Source of the DNA: Aliibacillus thermotolerans
Lineage (GTDB): Bacteria; Bacillota; Bacilli; Bacillales; Marinococcaceae
DNA length: 64,000 nucleotides
Direction: 5' to 3'
Assembly: GCF_027853235.1 (NCBI RefSeq)
Contig: NZ_WKJG01000108.1
Coordinates: forward strand, 1-64,000
The notes beneath the pieces are model-generated. The model was given only the letters and a program-made list of their open reading frames with translations, made no database searches and was not told the DNA's origin. Both the position numbers and the translations under genes were made by a program. Shown here in pieces: positions 16,991 to 25,512 of this stretch. Position 1 is the first letter of the stretch. Each line of letters begins with the position of its first letter.

Positions 16991-17023
16991 AAAAGGAAGG
17001 CTGAAAGGAGCTTTCCTTTTTTT
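16990..17023 (+). terminator. gluP terminator
   Basis: AAAAAGGAA and GCT pair with AGC and TTTCCTTTTT across a one-base bulge, ending in a T7 run. Confidence 0.82.
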
Positions 17024-17084
17024 ATGCCAGGGGGATACATGTTTTCTTCTTTTTGGGAAACGCTGAAAAGAAGAGGTGGTGAAA

Positions 17085-18536
17085 GTGGCACAAGTCGATT
17101 TGCGAATTGAGAAAAATCGTAAATATTTACAGAAAGAACTTCGGATAGATAAAAATTTTGATATTCTTGAACGTCATGTTTTTTATGCTGGTACGGACAT
17201 GTCCTTTTACATGGTTGACGGTTTTGTAAAAGATGATGCGTTAACGCGTATTCAACAAACGCTGACACGGATAGAGCCGGAACAGTTAAAAGACGTCGAT
17301 TTATTTACACAACTGTTACGAACGTATATTCCCTATGTGGAGATTGATACGAGTGACGATTTTGACGATATTATTGATCAAATATTAAGCGGCCCGGTGG
17401 CATTGTTTATTGACGGCATTGATCGTGTAATTTTGTTGGATGTAAGGGAATATCCGGTACGAAGTCTCGACGAACCAGAAACGGAACAAGTCGTTCGAGG
17501 AGCAAAAGATGGGTTCGTGGAAACGATTGTGTTTAACACAGCGTTAATGAGAAGACGCATTCGTGATCGCCACTTAATCATGGAGTACGTGTCAGTAGGG
17601 AAACGGTCGAAAACAGATATATGTATAAGTTATATGGAAGATATCGCGAATGAACAGATGGTGCAAAAATTAAAGACTCGCTTGGAAGAGATAGTTGTCG
17701 ATGGGCTACCGATGGCAGACAAAACGATCGAAGAATATTTATTTAAACATTATTGGAATGCATATCCTCTTGTGCGCTATACAGAGCGACCGGATACGGC
17801 AGCGACTCATTTATTGGAAGGTCATATCTTGCTTTTTGTTGATGGCTCTCCTTCTGTGATCATTGCCCCAGTTACTTTTTGGCATCATTTGCAACATGCG
17901 GAAGAATATCGCCAAAAACCGATGATTGGTACGATGCATCGCTTCGTCCGTCATATCGCTGTCTTTGCCTCCTTATTTTTATTGCCAATCTGGTTTTTAT
18001 TTGCATCGAAAGGGGTAGAACCTCCTCATTATTTACAATACATTGGGGCTCAAGAGTCTGGACAAGTTCCTTTATTAGCACAATTTATGATTGCTGAAAT
18101 AGGAATTGAAATGTTAAGAATGGCGGCTATTCACACCCCTTCTTCGTTAGCAACCGCATTGGGACTTGTGGCTGCGATTTTGATTGGGGAAATTGCTATC
18201 CAAGTAGGTCTCTTTTCTTCGGAAGTTGTTTTATATTTAGCGGTGGTTGCTATCGGTACCTTTGCAACTCCGAGTTATGAATTCAGCTTAGCGAATCGTT
18301 TATGGCGAGTAATCTTTTTATTAACGACCGCATGGTGGGGGCTTCTTGGGTTTTTTGGCGCTGTTGTCGTGTGGGTGCTCCATCTCATTCGTTTACGTCC
18401 ATTAGGAGTACCGTACGTTTGGCCGTTTCTTCCTTTTTCTTACCTTTCCCTTGGAGATATTTTCAAACGGAAACCAATTCCGCTACAAGAGAGACGTCCT
18501 GCTGCACTCCGCCTAAAAGATAGGAAGAAAACTTGA
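17085..18536 (+). CDS. Spore germination protein, GerA/SpoVAF family
   Basis: The 483-residue protein is a GerXA-type subunit: a cytoplasmic N-terminal domain (about 1-285) with SVGKRSKTDICISYMEDIAN (cited in part, typical of GerA/SpoVAF) and EYLFKHYWNAYPLVRYTERPD, then five to six membrane helices. GerA-type A subunits assemble into ion channels in the spore inner membrane. No GerB or GerC partners lie beside it, which fits SpoVAF-like proteins better than nutrient receptors. The GTG at 17085 is preceded by GAGGTG at 6 nt. It probably depends on SigG, though no clear SigG promoter could be picked. yqhR, reported as I recall to encode a SpoVAF partner, is also in the window (41433). Confidence 0.87.
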   Translation: MAQVDLRIEKNRKYLQKELRIDKNFDILERHVFYAGTDMSFYMVDGFVKDDALTRIQQTLTRIEPEQLKDVDLFTQLLRTYIPYVEIDTSDDFDDIIDQILSGPVALFIDGIDRVILLDVREYPVRSLDEPETEQVVRGAKDGFVETIVFNTALMRRRIRDRHLIMEYVSVGKRSKTDICISYMEDIANEQMVQKLKTRLEEIVVDGLPMADKTIEEYLFKHYWNAYPLVRYTERPDTAATHLLEGHILLFVDGSPSVIIAPVTFWHHLQHAEEYRQKPMIGTMHRFVRHIAVFASLFLLPIWFLFASKGVEPPHYLQYIGAQESGQVPLLAQFMIAEIGIEMLRMAAIHTPSSLATALGLVAAILIGEIAIQVGLFSSEVVLYLAVVAIGTFATPSYEFSLANRLWRVIFLLTTAWWGLLGFFGAVVVWVLHLIRLRPLGVPYVWPFLPFSYLSLGDIFKRKPIPLQERRPAALRLKDRKKT

Positions 18537-18545
18537 AGTATGTCT

Positions 18546-18590
18546 CTCCTCTTTTCATCATAAGTTTCTAGCAATAGATGAAATGAGGAG
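18546..18590 (+). promoter_or_regulatory. Hairpin burying the ribosome binding site of the next gene
   Basis: CTCCTCTTTTCATC (18546-18559) pairs with GATGAAATGAGGAG (18577-18590) with a single mismatch over a 17-nt loop. The 3' arm contains the Shine-Dalgarno of the gene at 18597, so translation may depend on opening this stem. There is no T run after it, so it is not a terminator. Confidence 0.5.
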
Positions 18591-18596
18591 GAAGTT

Positions 18597-19100
18597 ATGC
18601 TTATAGCAATGGGAGATGTCCTTATCATTGGAATGGTCATAGGCGGCCTATCAGTGTATTCTTTTTTTGAACAAAGGCGGTTATTTTTTTCTATTTCTAT
18701 TTTACTGCTCCTTTGCATGTTTGTTGGGGTTCTCTTAACGAATCTTTCGTGGTTTGTAGTGGATAATACCGTGGCGATTGCGTGGATACGGGTGATCATG
18801 GCGGGCGTTTTTATCGCTTTTGCTTTTTATTGCTACACCCCGTTACAAGGCTATTTTCATCGCGATAGTCATTCGTTGTGGCTTGGGCTTTCATTCATAT
18901 TTCTCTTTATAGGATGGCATGTCGGACAGGTAACTCAATCTATCGTCGGTTTTATCTCCTATTTTATTGTTTTTCTGCTCAGTTTTGTAATTGGGAATAT
19001 GGTCCAAGGACAGCTGGAACGAACGGTGCGAAAATATCGATTTCTTTCCTTTCTTCCTTTCATCACCTTGCTTTTCTTTTCCGTTCTTTTCTTGCTATAA
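18597..19100 (+). CDS. Unknown polytopic membrane protein
   Basis: The 167-residue protein is almost entirely hydrophobic, with about five or six predicted helices and short charged loops (EQRRL at about 23, RDSHS at about 92, RTVRKYR at about 143). I do not recognise the family. AGGAGG is 5 nt before the ATG but lies in a possible hairpin. It sits between the germination gene and yqgQ, with 20 bp to the latter, so it may be co-transcribed with yqgQ-rocF. Spore-membrane location is only a guess from the neighbour. Confidence 0.7.
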   Translation: MLIAMGDVLIIGMVIGGLSVYSFFEQRRLFFSISILLLLCMFVGVLLTNLSWFVVDNTVAIAWIRVIMAGVFIAFAFYCYTPLQGYFHRDSHSLWLGLSFIFLFIGWHVGQVTQSIVGFISYFIVFLLSFVIGNMVQGQLERTVRKYRFLSFLPFITLLFFSVLFLL

Positions 19101-19120
19101 TAACAGATGTGGTGAAAGAA

Positions 19121-19333
19121 ATGGATTCTATTGAAAGCATTAGAAAATGGTTGCTTCAATTTCGCATGATTGTGTATACGAAAGATCGTGCATTGGATTT
19201 GGATATTTTGGAATCTGAGTTAAAAGAAGCATACGAGTACGGTATACTTGAGAAAGAAAAATATATGGAAGCACTTTTCGTCATCCGTCGTGAACGTCGA
19301 AAGTTACAGAAGTCAAGTGAGGGATTAGGATGA
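19121..19333 (+). CDS. yqgQ: YqgQ family small protein (DUF910)
   Basis: The 70-residue helical, charged protein matches the YqgQ family in pattern: [23 protein letters not shown] (residues 15-37, cited in part) followed by [22 protein letters not shown]. subtilis YqgQ precedes glcK and has no firm function. Here glcK is replaced by an arginase gene overlapping the yqgQ stop (ATGA). The ATG at 19121 follows GTGGTGAAAG, a weak ribosome site. A much longer frame opens upstream inside the previous gene and is not credible. Confidence 0.75.
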   Translation: MDSIESIRKWLLQFRMIVYTKDRALDLDILESELKEAYEYGILEKEKYMEALFVIRRERRKLQKSSEGLG

Positions 19334-20226
19334 AACAGCTGTCGATGATTGGAGTACCAATGGACCTTGGGCAAATGAGACGCGGGGTGGATATGGGACC
19401 GAGCGCCATTCGCTATGCAGGAGTGTTAGAAAGATTAGAAGAGATTGGTTATGAAGTAGAAGACTTAGGTGATTTACCGATAGAAAAAAATTCAAGATTG
19501 CTTCAAAAACAACAACCTGATTACCACCATTATCAAGCCGTTAAACAAGTGAATGAGAAGTTGGCGCATCAAGTTTCTTCCATTTTTCAAAACAAACGTT
19601 TTCCACTTGTTCTCGGTGGCGATCACAGCATTGCGATTGGTACAATCGCAGGTGCAGCCTCTCATTTTCAACGGCTCGGAGTGATTTGGCTTGATGCTCA
19701 TGGGGATGTCAATACGAAGGAGACATCGCCATCTGGTAATATTCACGGGATGCCTTTAGCGATTTCGCTAGGTTATGGAGATCAAGGGTTAACTTCCATT
19801 TATGGAACAAGTGCGAAAGTTCGACCGGAAGACGTCGTATTAATTGCGACAAGGGAATTAGACCCGGGAGAAAAAATGTTTTTAAAAAAGCATCGCATCA
19901 AAGTCTTTACTATGCATGAAATCGATCTTTTAGGCATGCCGGAAGTGATGAAACAAACCGTTGACTACTTAAAACATTGTGATGGGGTGCATTTAAGCTT
20001 TGATTTGGATAGTCTTGATCCTGATGAAGCTCCGGGAGTTGGCACCCCTGTGAACGGTGGACTGACGTACCGGGAAAGTTTAATCGCCGTGGAACTCTTA
20101 CATCGGGAAAACATCATCACGTCAGCAGAGTTTGTTGAAGTGAACCCTATTTTAGATGAAAGAAATAAAACGGCTGAAAAAACAGTCGATTTAATTAGTT
20201 CTTTATTAGGAGAAAAATTGTTGTAA
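19330..20226 (+). CDS. rocF: Arginase
   Basis: The 298-residue cytoplasmic enzyme hydrolyses arginine to ornithine and urea with a binuclear manganese centre. Metal and substrate motifs are present in order: [11 protein letters not shown] (about 94-104), DAHGDVN (about 121-127) with NIHGMPLA, and [14 protein letters not shown] (about 219-232). In B. subtilis rocF belongs to the rocDEF catabolic operon. Here it follows yqgQ with a 4-bp overlap and precedes aspA, so arginine breakdown is coupled with aspartate deamination rather than with rocD or rocE. No RocR or AhrC boxes were recognised. Confidence 0.95.
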   Translation: MKQLSMIGVPMDLGQMRRGVDMGPSAIRYAGVLERLEEIGYEVEDLGDLPIEKNSRLLQKQQPDYHHYQAVKQVNEKLAHQVSSIFQNKRFPLVLGGDHSIAIGTIAGAASHFQRLGVIWLDAHGDVNTKETSPSGNIHGMPLAISLGYGDQGLTSIYGTSAKVRPEDVVLIATRELDPGEKMFLKKHRIKVFTMHEIDLLGMPEVMKQTVDYLKHCDGVHLSFDLDSLDPDEAPGVGTPVNGGLTYRESLIAVELLHRENIITSAEFVEVNPILDERNKTAEKTVDLISSLLGEKLL

Positions 20227-20253
20227 CTTCGAGATGAAGGAGAAGATTTACTC

Positions 20254-21672
20254 ATGACGGAATTTCGCATAGAAAGAGACTTTTTAGGAGAAAAAGAAGT
20301 ACCACAAGAAGTGTATTATGGCATACAAACGATTCGAGCGAAAGAAAACTTTCCTATTACAGGGTATCCTCCCCATCCGGAGTTAATAAAAGCGGTTGGA
20401 TATGTAAAAAAAGCAGCTGCAATGGCCAATCGAGATGTCGGGGTACTGCCAAAAAAGTTAGCGAATGCGATTATTCAAGCTGCTGATGAAGTGATAGATG
20501 GGAAGTTCAACGATCAGTTTATTGTTGATGCCATTCAAGGCGGCGCCGGAACGTCTTTTAATATGAATGCCAATGAAGTGATTGCAAATCGTGCCATTGA
20601 ATTATTAGGCGGAAAAAAAGGCGATTACACGATGGTGAGTCCGAACACTCATGTCAATATGGCACAATCGACCAATGATGCCTTCCCGACTTCCATTCAT
20701 ATTGCATCACTTTATCTCGCCAAAAGACTTACGACTTCACTAAGCAAATTATTACAGGCATTAGAAGAGAAAGAAAAAGAATTCGATGATGTCCTTAAAA
20801 TGGGCAGAACCCATTTGCAAGATGCAGTTCCCATTCGTCTCGGTCAAGAATTTGGCGCTTACCGCAGGGTATTACAACGGGATTTAAAACGAATAGAACG
20901 AGCGTTAAAAGAACTATATTCCATCAATATGGGTGCAACCGCGGTTGGAACCGGCTTAAACGCAAAGCCAGAATACATTGATAAAGTAGCGGAATATTTA
21001 AGAGAGCTGACAAAATTACCTCTCAAAAAGGCAGAGGACTTTGTGGATGCCACTCAAAATACAGATGCTTATACAGAATTATCTTCCGCTTTGAAAGTAC
21101 ACGCAATCAACTTATCAAAAATAGCAAACGATTTACGTTTGATGAGTTCAGGTCCGCGGACTGGGCTGAATGAAATTAATTTACCGGCTCGTCAACCTGG
21201 TTCCTCCATTATGCCCGGGAAAGTAAATCCTGTGATGTGTGAAGTCATGAACCAAATCTCTTTCCAAGTTATTGGCAATGATCAAACAATTAGTTTGGCG
21301 TCGGAAGCGGGACAATTTGAATTAAACGTCATGGAGCCTGTCCTTGTTTTTAATTTATTGCAATCTTTATCCATTCTAGCAAATGGTTTAGATGTCTTTA
21401 GAGAGCTTGCCATTAAAGGAATTACCGCAAATGTGGTTCGTTCGCGTGAATTGGTTGAAAACAGCGTCGGAATTATTACTGCCATTAATCCACATGTCGG
21501 TTATGAACAAGCAGCTAGAATAGCAAAAGAGGCCATTGATACGGGGCGAAGTGTGCGTGAGATTTGTTTAGAACGGGGTATTTTAACAAAAGAAGAATTA
21601 GATGAAATTTTAGATCCAAAAGAAATGACCAATCCGGGAATCGCTGGGGCTAGATTTATTTATGGAGAGTAA
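20254..21672 (+). CDS. aspA: Aspartate ammonia-lyase (aspartase)
   Basis: The 472-residue enzyme of the fumarase/aspartase superfamily converts aspartate to fumarate and ammonia. The superfamily signature GSSIMPGKVNPV (about 313-324) holds the catalytic serine. ERDFLGEKEVP at the N-terminus and the TSTN-like QSTNDAFPTS motif (about 139-148) fit aspartase rather than fumarase. AAGGAGAAG precedes the ATG. It follows rocF by 27 bp and ends at a strong terminator, so yqgQ-rocF-aspA forms a nitrogen-catabolic unit feeding fumarate to the TCA cycle. Confidence 0.93.
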   Translation: MTEFRIERDFLGEKEVPQEVYYGIQTIRAKENFPITGYPPHPELIKAVGYVKKAAAMANRDVGVLPKKLANAIIQAADEVIDGKFNDQFIVDAIQGGAGTSFNMNANEVIANRAIELLGGKKGDYTMVSPNTHVNMAQSTNDAFPTSIHIASLYLAKRLTTSLSKLLQALEEKEKEFDDVLKMGRTHLQDAVPIRLGQEFGAYRRVLQRDLKRIERALKELYSINMGATAVGTGLNAKPEYIDKVAEYLRELTKLPLKKAEDFVDATQNTDAYTELSSALKVHAINLSKIANDLRLMSSGPRTGLNEINLPARQPGSSIMPGKVNPVMCEVMNQISFQVIGNDQTISLASEAGQFELNVMEPVLVFNLLQSLSILANGLDVFRELAIKGITANVVRSRELVENSVGIITAINPHVGYEQAARIAKEAIDTGRSVREICLERGILTKEELDEILDPKEMTNPGIAGARFIYGE

Positions 21673-21673
21673 G

Positions 21674-21708
21674 CCTGGTTTTCTGTTGGAAAACCAGGTT
21701 TACTTTCT
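21674..21708 (+). terminator. aspA terminator
   Basis: CCTGGTTTTC (21674-21683) pairs with GAAAACCAGG (21689-21698), followed by a T-rich tail. Confidence 0.92.
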
Positions 21709-21755
21709 TTATATAAGTAGCTTGATTGAAAAGGAGTATGAAAGGGAGAAGTAAC

Positions 21756-22346
21756 ATGTTTTCGGGGAACCGACTCGTTGTCATATTACCGCTCATTGTA
21801 GTTGTATTTTTAACGGTATTAGGTGGCGTCTATTTACTACAAGCAGATTCAGTGACAAATGAAACGTTAAAAGAGGAAGTAAGTTGGAATATACATACGT
21901 CGAAAACAGGAGATATTTTTTCGTTAGAAGCAACTTGGAGTTGGGGGCATTTACCATCCGATGGAGTAAGAGGAGAAGACTACATAGGGGTAAGTTTACT
22001 TGATGCCAATGGACATCTAATTCCTGCCGAACAGTACGAAGTATATGAATTAGAAGTGAATCACGAACAGCAAATTCGGGAAGGGGAATTGGTCGGTAGT
22101 GGTGTTTTGTTTTCTTTTCCTAACGACTTAGAGGAAAATAAAGTCATTGGTGAAAGTGGTACAGTTCACATTGCCATTCGCAGTGATATTTCTCCGAAAC
22201 GTGCCATTATTAGTTATTTACATACGTGGGAACATCATGATGGACTCGTCTCCAAAGATCCGAGGTTTTTTGAAAGAGAATTTCAGGGTATAGATAAGGG
22301 GAATGAATCGTTTTTTTGGGTGATGGAACGGTTCGAAGATTTCTAA
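21756..22346 (+). CDS. Membrane-anchored extracytoplasmic protein of unknown function
   Basis: The 196-residue protein has one N-terminal hydrophobic helix (about 6-29), without a lipobox cysteine, and a mainly beta-strand, acidic exterior domain. I recognise no motif. The ATG at 21756 follows AAAGGGAG at 7 nt; the longer frame from a TTG at 21726 has no ribosome site. It is 26 bp upstream of yqgV, in the slot where B. subtilis has the lipoprotein gene yqgU, but I see no convincing similarity to YqgU. Confidence 0.7.
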   Translation: MFSGNRLVVILPLIVVVFLTVLGGVYLLQADSVTNETLKEEVSWNIHTSKTGDIFSLEATWSWGHLPSDGVRGEDYIGVSLLDANGHLIPAEQYEVYELEVNHEQQIREGELVGSGVLFSFPNDLEENKVIGESGTVHIAIRSDISPKRAIISYLHTWEHHDGLVSKDPRFFEREFQGIDKGNESFFWVMERFEDF

Positions 22347-22372
22347 ACGCACTATAAAGGAGGAAAATGAGA

Positions 22373-22681
22373 ATGGCGATGATTGATTTGACGGTTACCC
22401 CACTTGGAACTGCTTCCACCAGTATGAGTGAGGAAGTAGCTGCCATTTGGAACATGCTCGAAAAATATGAAGGCAAGATACGCTATGAACAAACAGCCAT
22501 GAGTACTTTGATGGAAGGAGATTTAGATGATATTTTTGCGATTGTAAAAGAAATCCATGAATTGCCTTTCCAGCAAGGAGCAAAACGTGTTGCTACGAAC
22601 ATTCGCATAGATGATCGAAGAGATGGCAAAGAACAATCGATACAAGAAAAATTAGCTTCCGCAAAGAAAAAAATGGCGTGA
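22373..22681 (+). CDS. yqgV: YqgV, MTH1187/UPF0045 family thiamine-binding-type protein
   Basis: The 102-residue soluble ferredoxin-like protein begins MAMIDLTVTPLGTASTSMSE, the standard start of the MTH1187 family, and has the MSTLMEGDLDDIF and KRVATNIRIDDRRD segments. Family members bind thiamine or hydroxymethylpyrimidine in structural work; the physiological role is unclear. The ATG at 22373 is 9 nt after GGAGG; one at 22367 is too close. It ends 20 bp before repeat block B. Confidence 0.9.
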   Translation: MAMIDLTVTPLGTASTSMSEEVAAIWNMLEKYEGKIRYEQTAMSTLMEGDLDDIFAIVKEIHELPFQQGAKRVATNIRIDDRRDGKEQSIQEKLASAKKKMA

Positions 22682-22699
22682 CTGAATGATCTTAAGGGA

Positions 22700-23018
22700 G
22701 CTGTCCAAAAAGTCATGATTGGTGATTTTTGGACATTTTTTTGTTACCGCTTCATCAAAAATTGCTTCTGGAAACGCCTCTTGGTCGAATCATGGCATGT
22801 TTCCAACACCAAATTGTTGATGGAAGTAAATCATGGATAGTCATGCTATCGTTTCATATAAAAATAGCTAATGGAAGCAAGCCATGAATGGCTCATAATA
22901 CTGTTTCATTCAAAAATGTCTGATGAAAGCAATCCATGCACGATGTATGACATCGTTTCAGCGCTAAATGATTGTTGAAAGGAACGCTCGATTTATTTTT
23001 CAGGACTTATTAGACAGC
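22700..23018 (+). mobile_element. MITE-like element carrying the tandem-palindrome array, block B
   Basis: The 319-bp segment starts GCTGTCCAAAAAGTCATGA and ends with a sequence whose reverse complement is GCTGTCTAATAAGTCCTGA, a 16/19 terminal inverted repeat reminiscent of IS ends. Inside are palindromes starting at 22769, 22821, 22872 and 22924 (spacings 52, 51, 52) and a truncated one at 22976. It is about 85-90 percent like block A by eye but lacks two central units. No ORF and no convincing target duplication were found. Confidence 0.75.
22703..22742 (+). terminator. Terminator-like hairpin opening block B
   Basis: GTCCAAAAA (22703-22711) pairs with TTTTTGGAC (22726-22734), followed by ATTTTTTT. 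It is well placed to terminate yqgV transcription and corresponds to the hairpin at 12661. Confidence 0.85.
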
Positions 23019-23040
23019 CTCTTCAAGATTTTTTTATTGG

Positions 23041-23113
23041 CTGGGATGGCAGGGTTCGAACCTGCGAAATGACGGAGTCAAAGTCCGTTGCCTTACCACT
23101 TGGCTACATCCCA
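23041..23113 (-). tRNA. tRNA-Gln (anticodon TTG)
   Basis: On the minus strand the RNA begins TGGGATG and ends CATCCCA plus discriminator G, with CCA encoded at 23038-23040. The anticodon arm is ACGGA, loop CTTTGAC, TCCGT, giving anticodon TTG for CAA/CAG codons. The T-arm GCAGG-TTCGAAC-CCTGC is intact. It lies between repeat block B and comGA. Confidence 0.96.
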
Positions 23114-23257
23114 ACGATTGCTATCCCTTAGCCTAGACAATTTGGAGCAATTTTATTCTTTTTCCAAAAAAATTTTGCAAAAAAGAAGGAAAATAGACAT
23201 AGAGGTAGAATAGAATAATCGAACGATGGAATAAAAGAAAGGAAGGTGTTAACGAGA

Positions 23258-24310
23258 GTGAAAAATGTTGAAAAAGAAAGTAAGATGTTAATTGAACGTG
23301 CCCTCGCTTTACATGCTACAGATATCCATTTCCATCCGAAAGAATCTTCTACAGCGCTCATGTATCGCATTCACGGGAAATTATACGAAATGGCAACGCT
23401 CCAGCAAAAAGAAGCAACCCGGCTCATTGCTCACTTCAAGTACCGAGCAGGAATGGATATCGGAGAAGAAAGACGTCCTCAAGACGGCTCTTTACAAATC
23501 GAAACGGAAAAGTATCCTATCAACCTCCGCTTTTCTACCATCCCTTCTCTTTACCATGAAAGTTTATCTGTCCGTCTTTTACCTCAACAACAAAGAATTA
23601 CATTAGCGACATTATCTTTTTTTCCCCCTCTGCAACATTTTTTTCATTCCCTAATTCATCAACCTGGTGGAATCATTCTTTTAGTAGGACCTACCGGTTC
23701 AGGTAAAACGACGACGTTGTATGCTTTCATGAGTGAAATGGCGAAACATTCTCGCGTCATCAGTGTAGAAGATCCGATTGAAATGAGAAATGACGCTTTT
23801 ATTCAGTCCGAAGTGAATGTAACGGCAAAAGTCACTTATGAAGAAATGCTTCGTTCCGCTTTAAGACATGATCCAGACGTATTAATGATCGGAGAAATCC
23901 GTGACAAAGCGACTGCTCATATTGCAATACGGGCCGCCCTTACTGGTCATTTAGTTTGCACCACGATGCATGCCATATCTCCTTTTGGTGCATTAGAACG
24001 TCTCTATGATTTTGGTTTTTCCCGCAATGATCTTGAGGAGACGTTGTTAGCGATTATCTCCCAACGGTTGCTTCCTCGCATTTGCCCCTTTTGTTATCCC
24101 TCTTATTGTTCTCCTTATTGTAATCATTGGAATGATCGCTCCCGTGTCCCTGTTTTTAACATATTAGCAAATGAACAATTAAAAGCAGGATTGTGCAAAC
24201 AAAAGGACAAAAACAAGAGCTACACTTATTCTTCCCGTGACCAGTTGAAAAAAGGAATGGCCCTTGGTATATTTCCTCCTTCCGTATGGAAAGGGGCGGA
24301 AGAAGCGTGA
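23258..24310 (+). CDS. comGA: Competence pilus assembly/traffic ATPase ComGA
   Basis: The 350-residue cytoplasmic secretion ATPase of the GspE/PilB family powers assembly of the competence pseudopilus. Walker A GPTGSGKTT is at about 144-152, the Asp-box HATDIHFHP near residue 19, and Walker B VLMIGEIRD at about 210. Four cysteines near the C-terminus (CPFCY, CSPYC) suggest a zinc-binding site, as in several PilB-type ATPases. The GTG at 23258 is about 9 nt from AAGGTG; an upstream GTG at 23246 overlaps that site. It overlaps comGB by 4 bp and heads a seven-gene operon. A/T-rich sequence upstream could hold a ComK site, but I could not define one. Confidence 0.95.
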   Translation: MKNVEKESKMLIERALALHATDIHFHPKESSTALMYRIHGKLYEMATLQQKEATRLIAHFKYRAGMDIGEERRPQDGSLQIETEKYPINLRFSTIPSLYHESLSVRLLPQQQRITLATLSFFPPLQHFFHSLIHQPGGIILLVGPTGSGKTTTLYAFMSEMAKHSRVISVEDPIEMRNDAFIQSEVNVTAKVTYEEMLRSALRHDPDVLMIGEIRDKATAHIAIRAALTGHLVCTTMHAISPFGALERLYDFGFSRNDLEETLLAIISQRLLPRICPFCYPSYCSPYCNHWNDRSRVPVFNILANEQLKAGLCKQKDKNKSYTYSSRDQLKKGMALGIFPPSVWKGAEEA

Positions 24311-25335
24311 GAAAAGAGTGGAAAAAGGATGAACAAGCAAAGTTTCTTTTAAAAATTGGAGAATTGCTGGAACAAGGTTATCCGTTAGAAGAAGCATTGC
24401 AGTTATTTACGTGGGAAGAGCGGGAGGAAGTGAAAAATAAGATCGCTAACATGCAAGAAAATTTGCGTTCAGGGAAAAAGTTTCACGAAGTATTATCTAC
24501 CTACCGATTTCCAGCAGATGTGAGTGCATACATTTATTTTTCAGAACAATACGGTTCATTAGCGACCGGACTCCAAGGTGCTGGGCAGTTGTATATGAAA
24601 AGAATCATCATGTTTCGTCAACTGCGAAGAATGCTACGTTATCCGATGATATTGCTTTGGATATTACTCTTCGTTTCCATCGTCATGCTGCAATTTTTAT
24701 TCCCACAATTTCATGAATTATTTTCATCCTTGCATATAGAGATTCCTCTTTTCACGAAGTTCATGCTGCAAGTGTACCGATATTCTCCTTTTATCATGAT
24801 CGTTTTATTTACCCTGTTTTTGGTTCTTTTTTATTACTACTTTCACCATTTTCGTCATTATACAGCATCCGAGCAAATGAAAAAGTTATATCGACTTCCG
24901 TATCTTTCCACTTTCATTTCCATGTTTTTAACTTACTATTTTTCCATTCAACTAAGCAGTATGTTAAAAGGAGGGTTGTCAATTTATAAAGCTTTTGTTG
25001 TTTTTAAAACACAACATCATTTTCCTTTTTTTCAAGAAGAGGGAAAAGAGATTAGCGCCCAATTAGAACAAGGGATCCCTCTTTACGAAGTATTGGATAA
25101 CAGGGAATGGTATCGGCGCGAAATGAAACATGTCATTCAGCATGGTCAAGCTGCAGGAAAATTGGGAGATGATTTGTACCATTATAGTGAGCGTGTTTTT
25201 TCATCGTTAGAAGAAAAAGTCCAACGCTTTCTTTTGACATTGCAACCGACCTTGTTTACTTTCATTGGACTCCTCGTATTAAGTATGTTTCTGTCTGTAT
25301 TTTTACCGATGTTTCAATTAATGACAACGCTGTAA
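24307..25335 (+). CDS. comGB: Competence pilus membrane platform protein ComGB
   Basis: The 342-residue protein is the GspF/PilC-type inner-membrane platform. It has two GspF domains, each followed by hydrophobic helices (about 110-135, 155-178, 310-335), and motifs LLEQGYPLEEAL near the N-terminus and HGQAAGKLGDDLY near residue 283. The GTG at 24307 overlaps the comGA stop and is served by GGGGCGG. The next gene begins 12 bp after its stop. Confidence 0.93.
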   Translation: MRKEWKKDEQAKFLLKIGELLEQGYPLEEALQLFTWEEREEVKNKIANMQENLRSGKKFHEVLSTYRFPADVSAYIYFSEQYGSLATGLQGAGQLYMKRIIMFRQLRRMLRYPMILLWILLFVSIVMLQFLFPQFHELFSSLHIEIPLFTKFMLQVYRYSPFIMIVLFTLFLVLFYYYFHHFRHYTASEQMKKLYRLPYLSTFISMFLTYYFSIQLSSMLKGGLSIYKAFVVFKTQHHFPFFQEEGKEISAQLEQGIPLYEVLDNREWYRREMKHVIQHGQAAGKLGDDLYHYSERVFSSLEEKVQRFLLTLQPTLFTFIGLLVLSMFLSVFLPMFQLMTTL

Positions 25336-25347
25336 AAGGAGGCAACC

Positions 25348-25512
25348 ATGAAAAATATTTCCTATGCGTTTATGGAAAAATTGTATGAAATCGAGAAACG
25401 ACTTTCTCAATTAGAAGAATCGAAAGAAGTCGACATTATAGCTTTCTTACAAATGGTGGAAAACAAAAATAGAAAGGAAGAAGAGAATGAAGAAAAGTAT
25501 TTTTATTCATGA
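25348..25512 (+). CDS. Small charged ORF between comGB and comGC
   Basis: The 54-residue frame begins ATGAAAAATATT, preceded by a perfect AAAGGAGG at ideal distance, the best ribosome site in the operon. It encodes a predominantly helical, heptad-like, acidic/basic peptide (MEKLYEIEKRLSQLEES is visible) without a membrane segment, ending 25 bp inside comGC in another frame. B. subtilis has no gene here as far as I recall. It may encode a real small protein or provide translational coupling into comGC. Confidence 0.55.
   Translation: MKNISYAFMEKLYEIEKRLSQLEESKEVDIIAFLQMVENKNRKEEENEEKYFYS

Noticed and set aside
23114-23240. ComK box upstream of comGA
   Set aside because: The region is A/T rich, but no pair of AAAA-N5-TTTT half sites with proper spacing could be placed with confidence.
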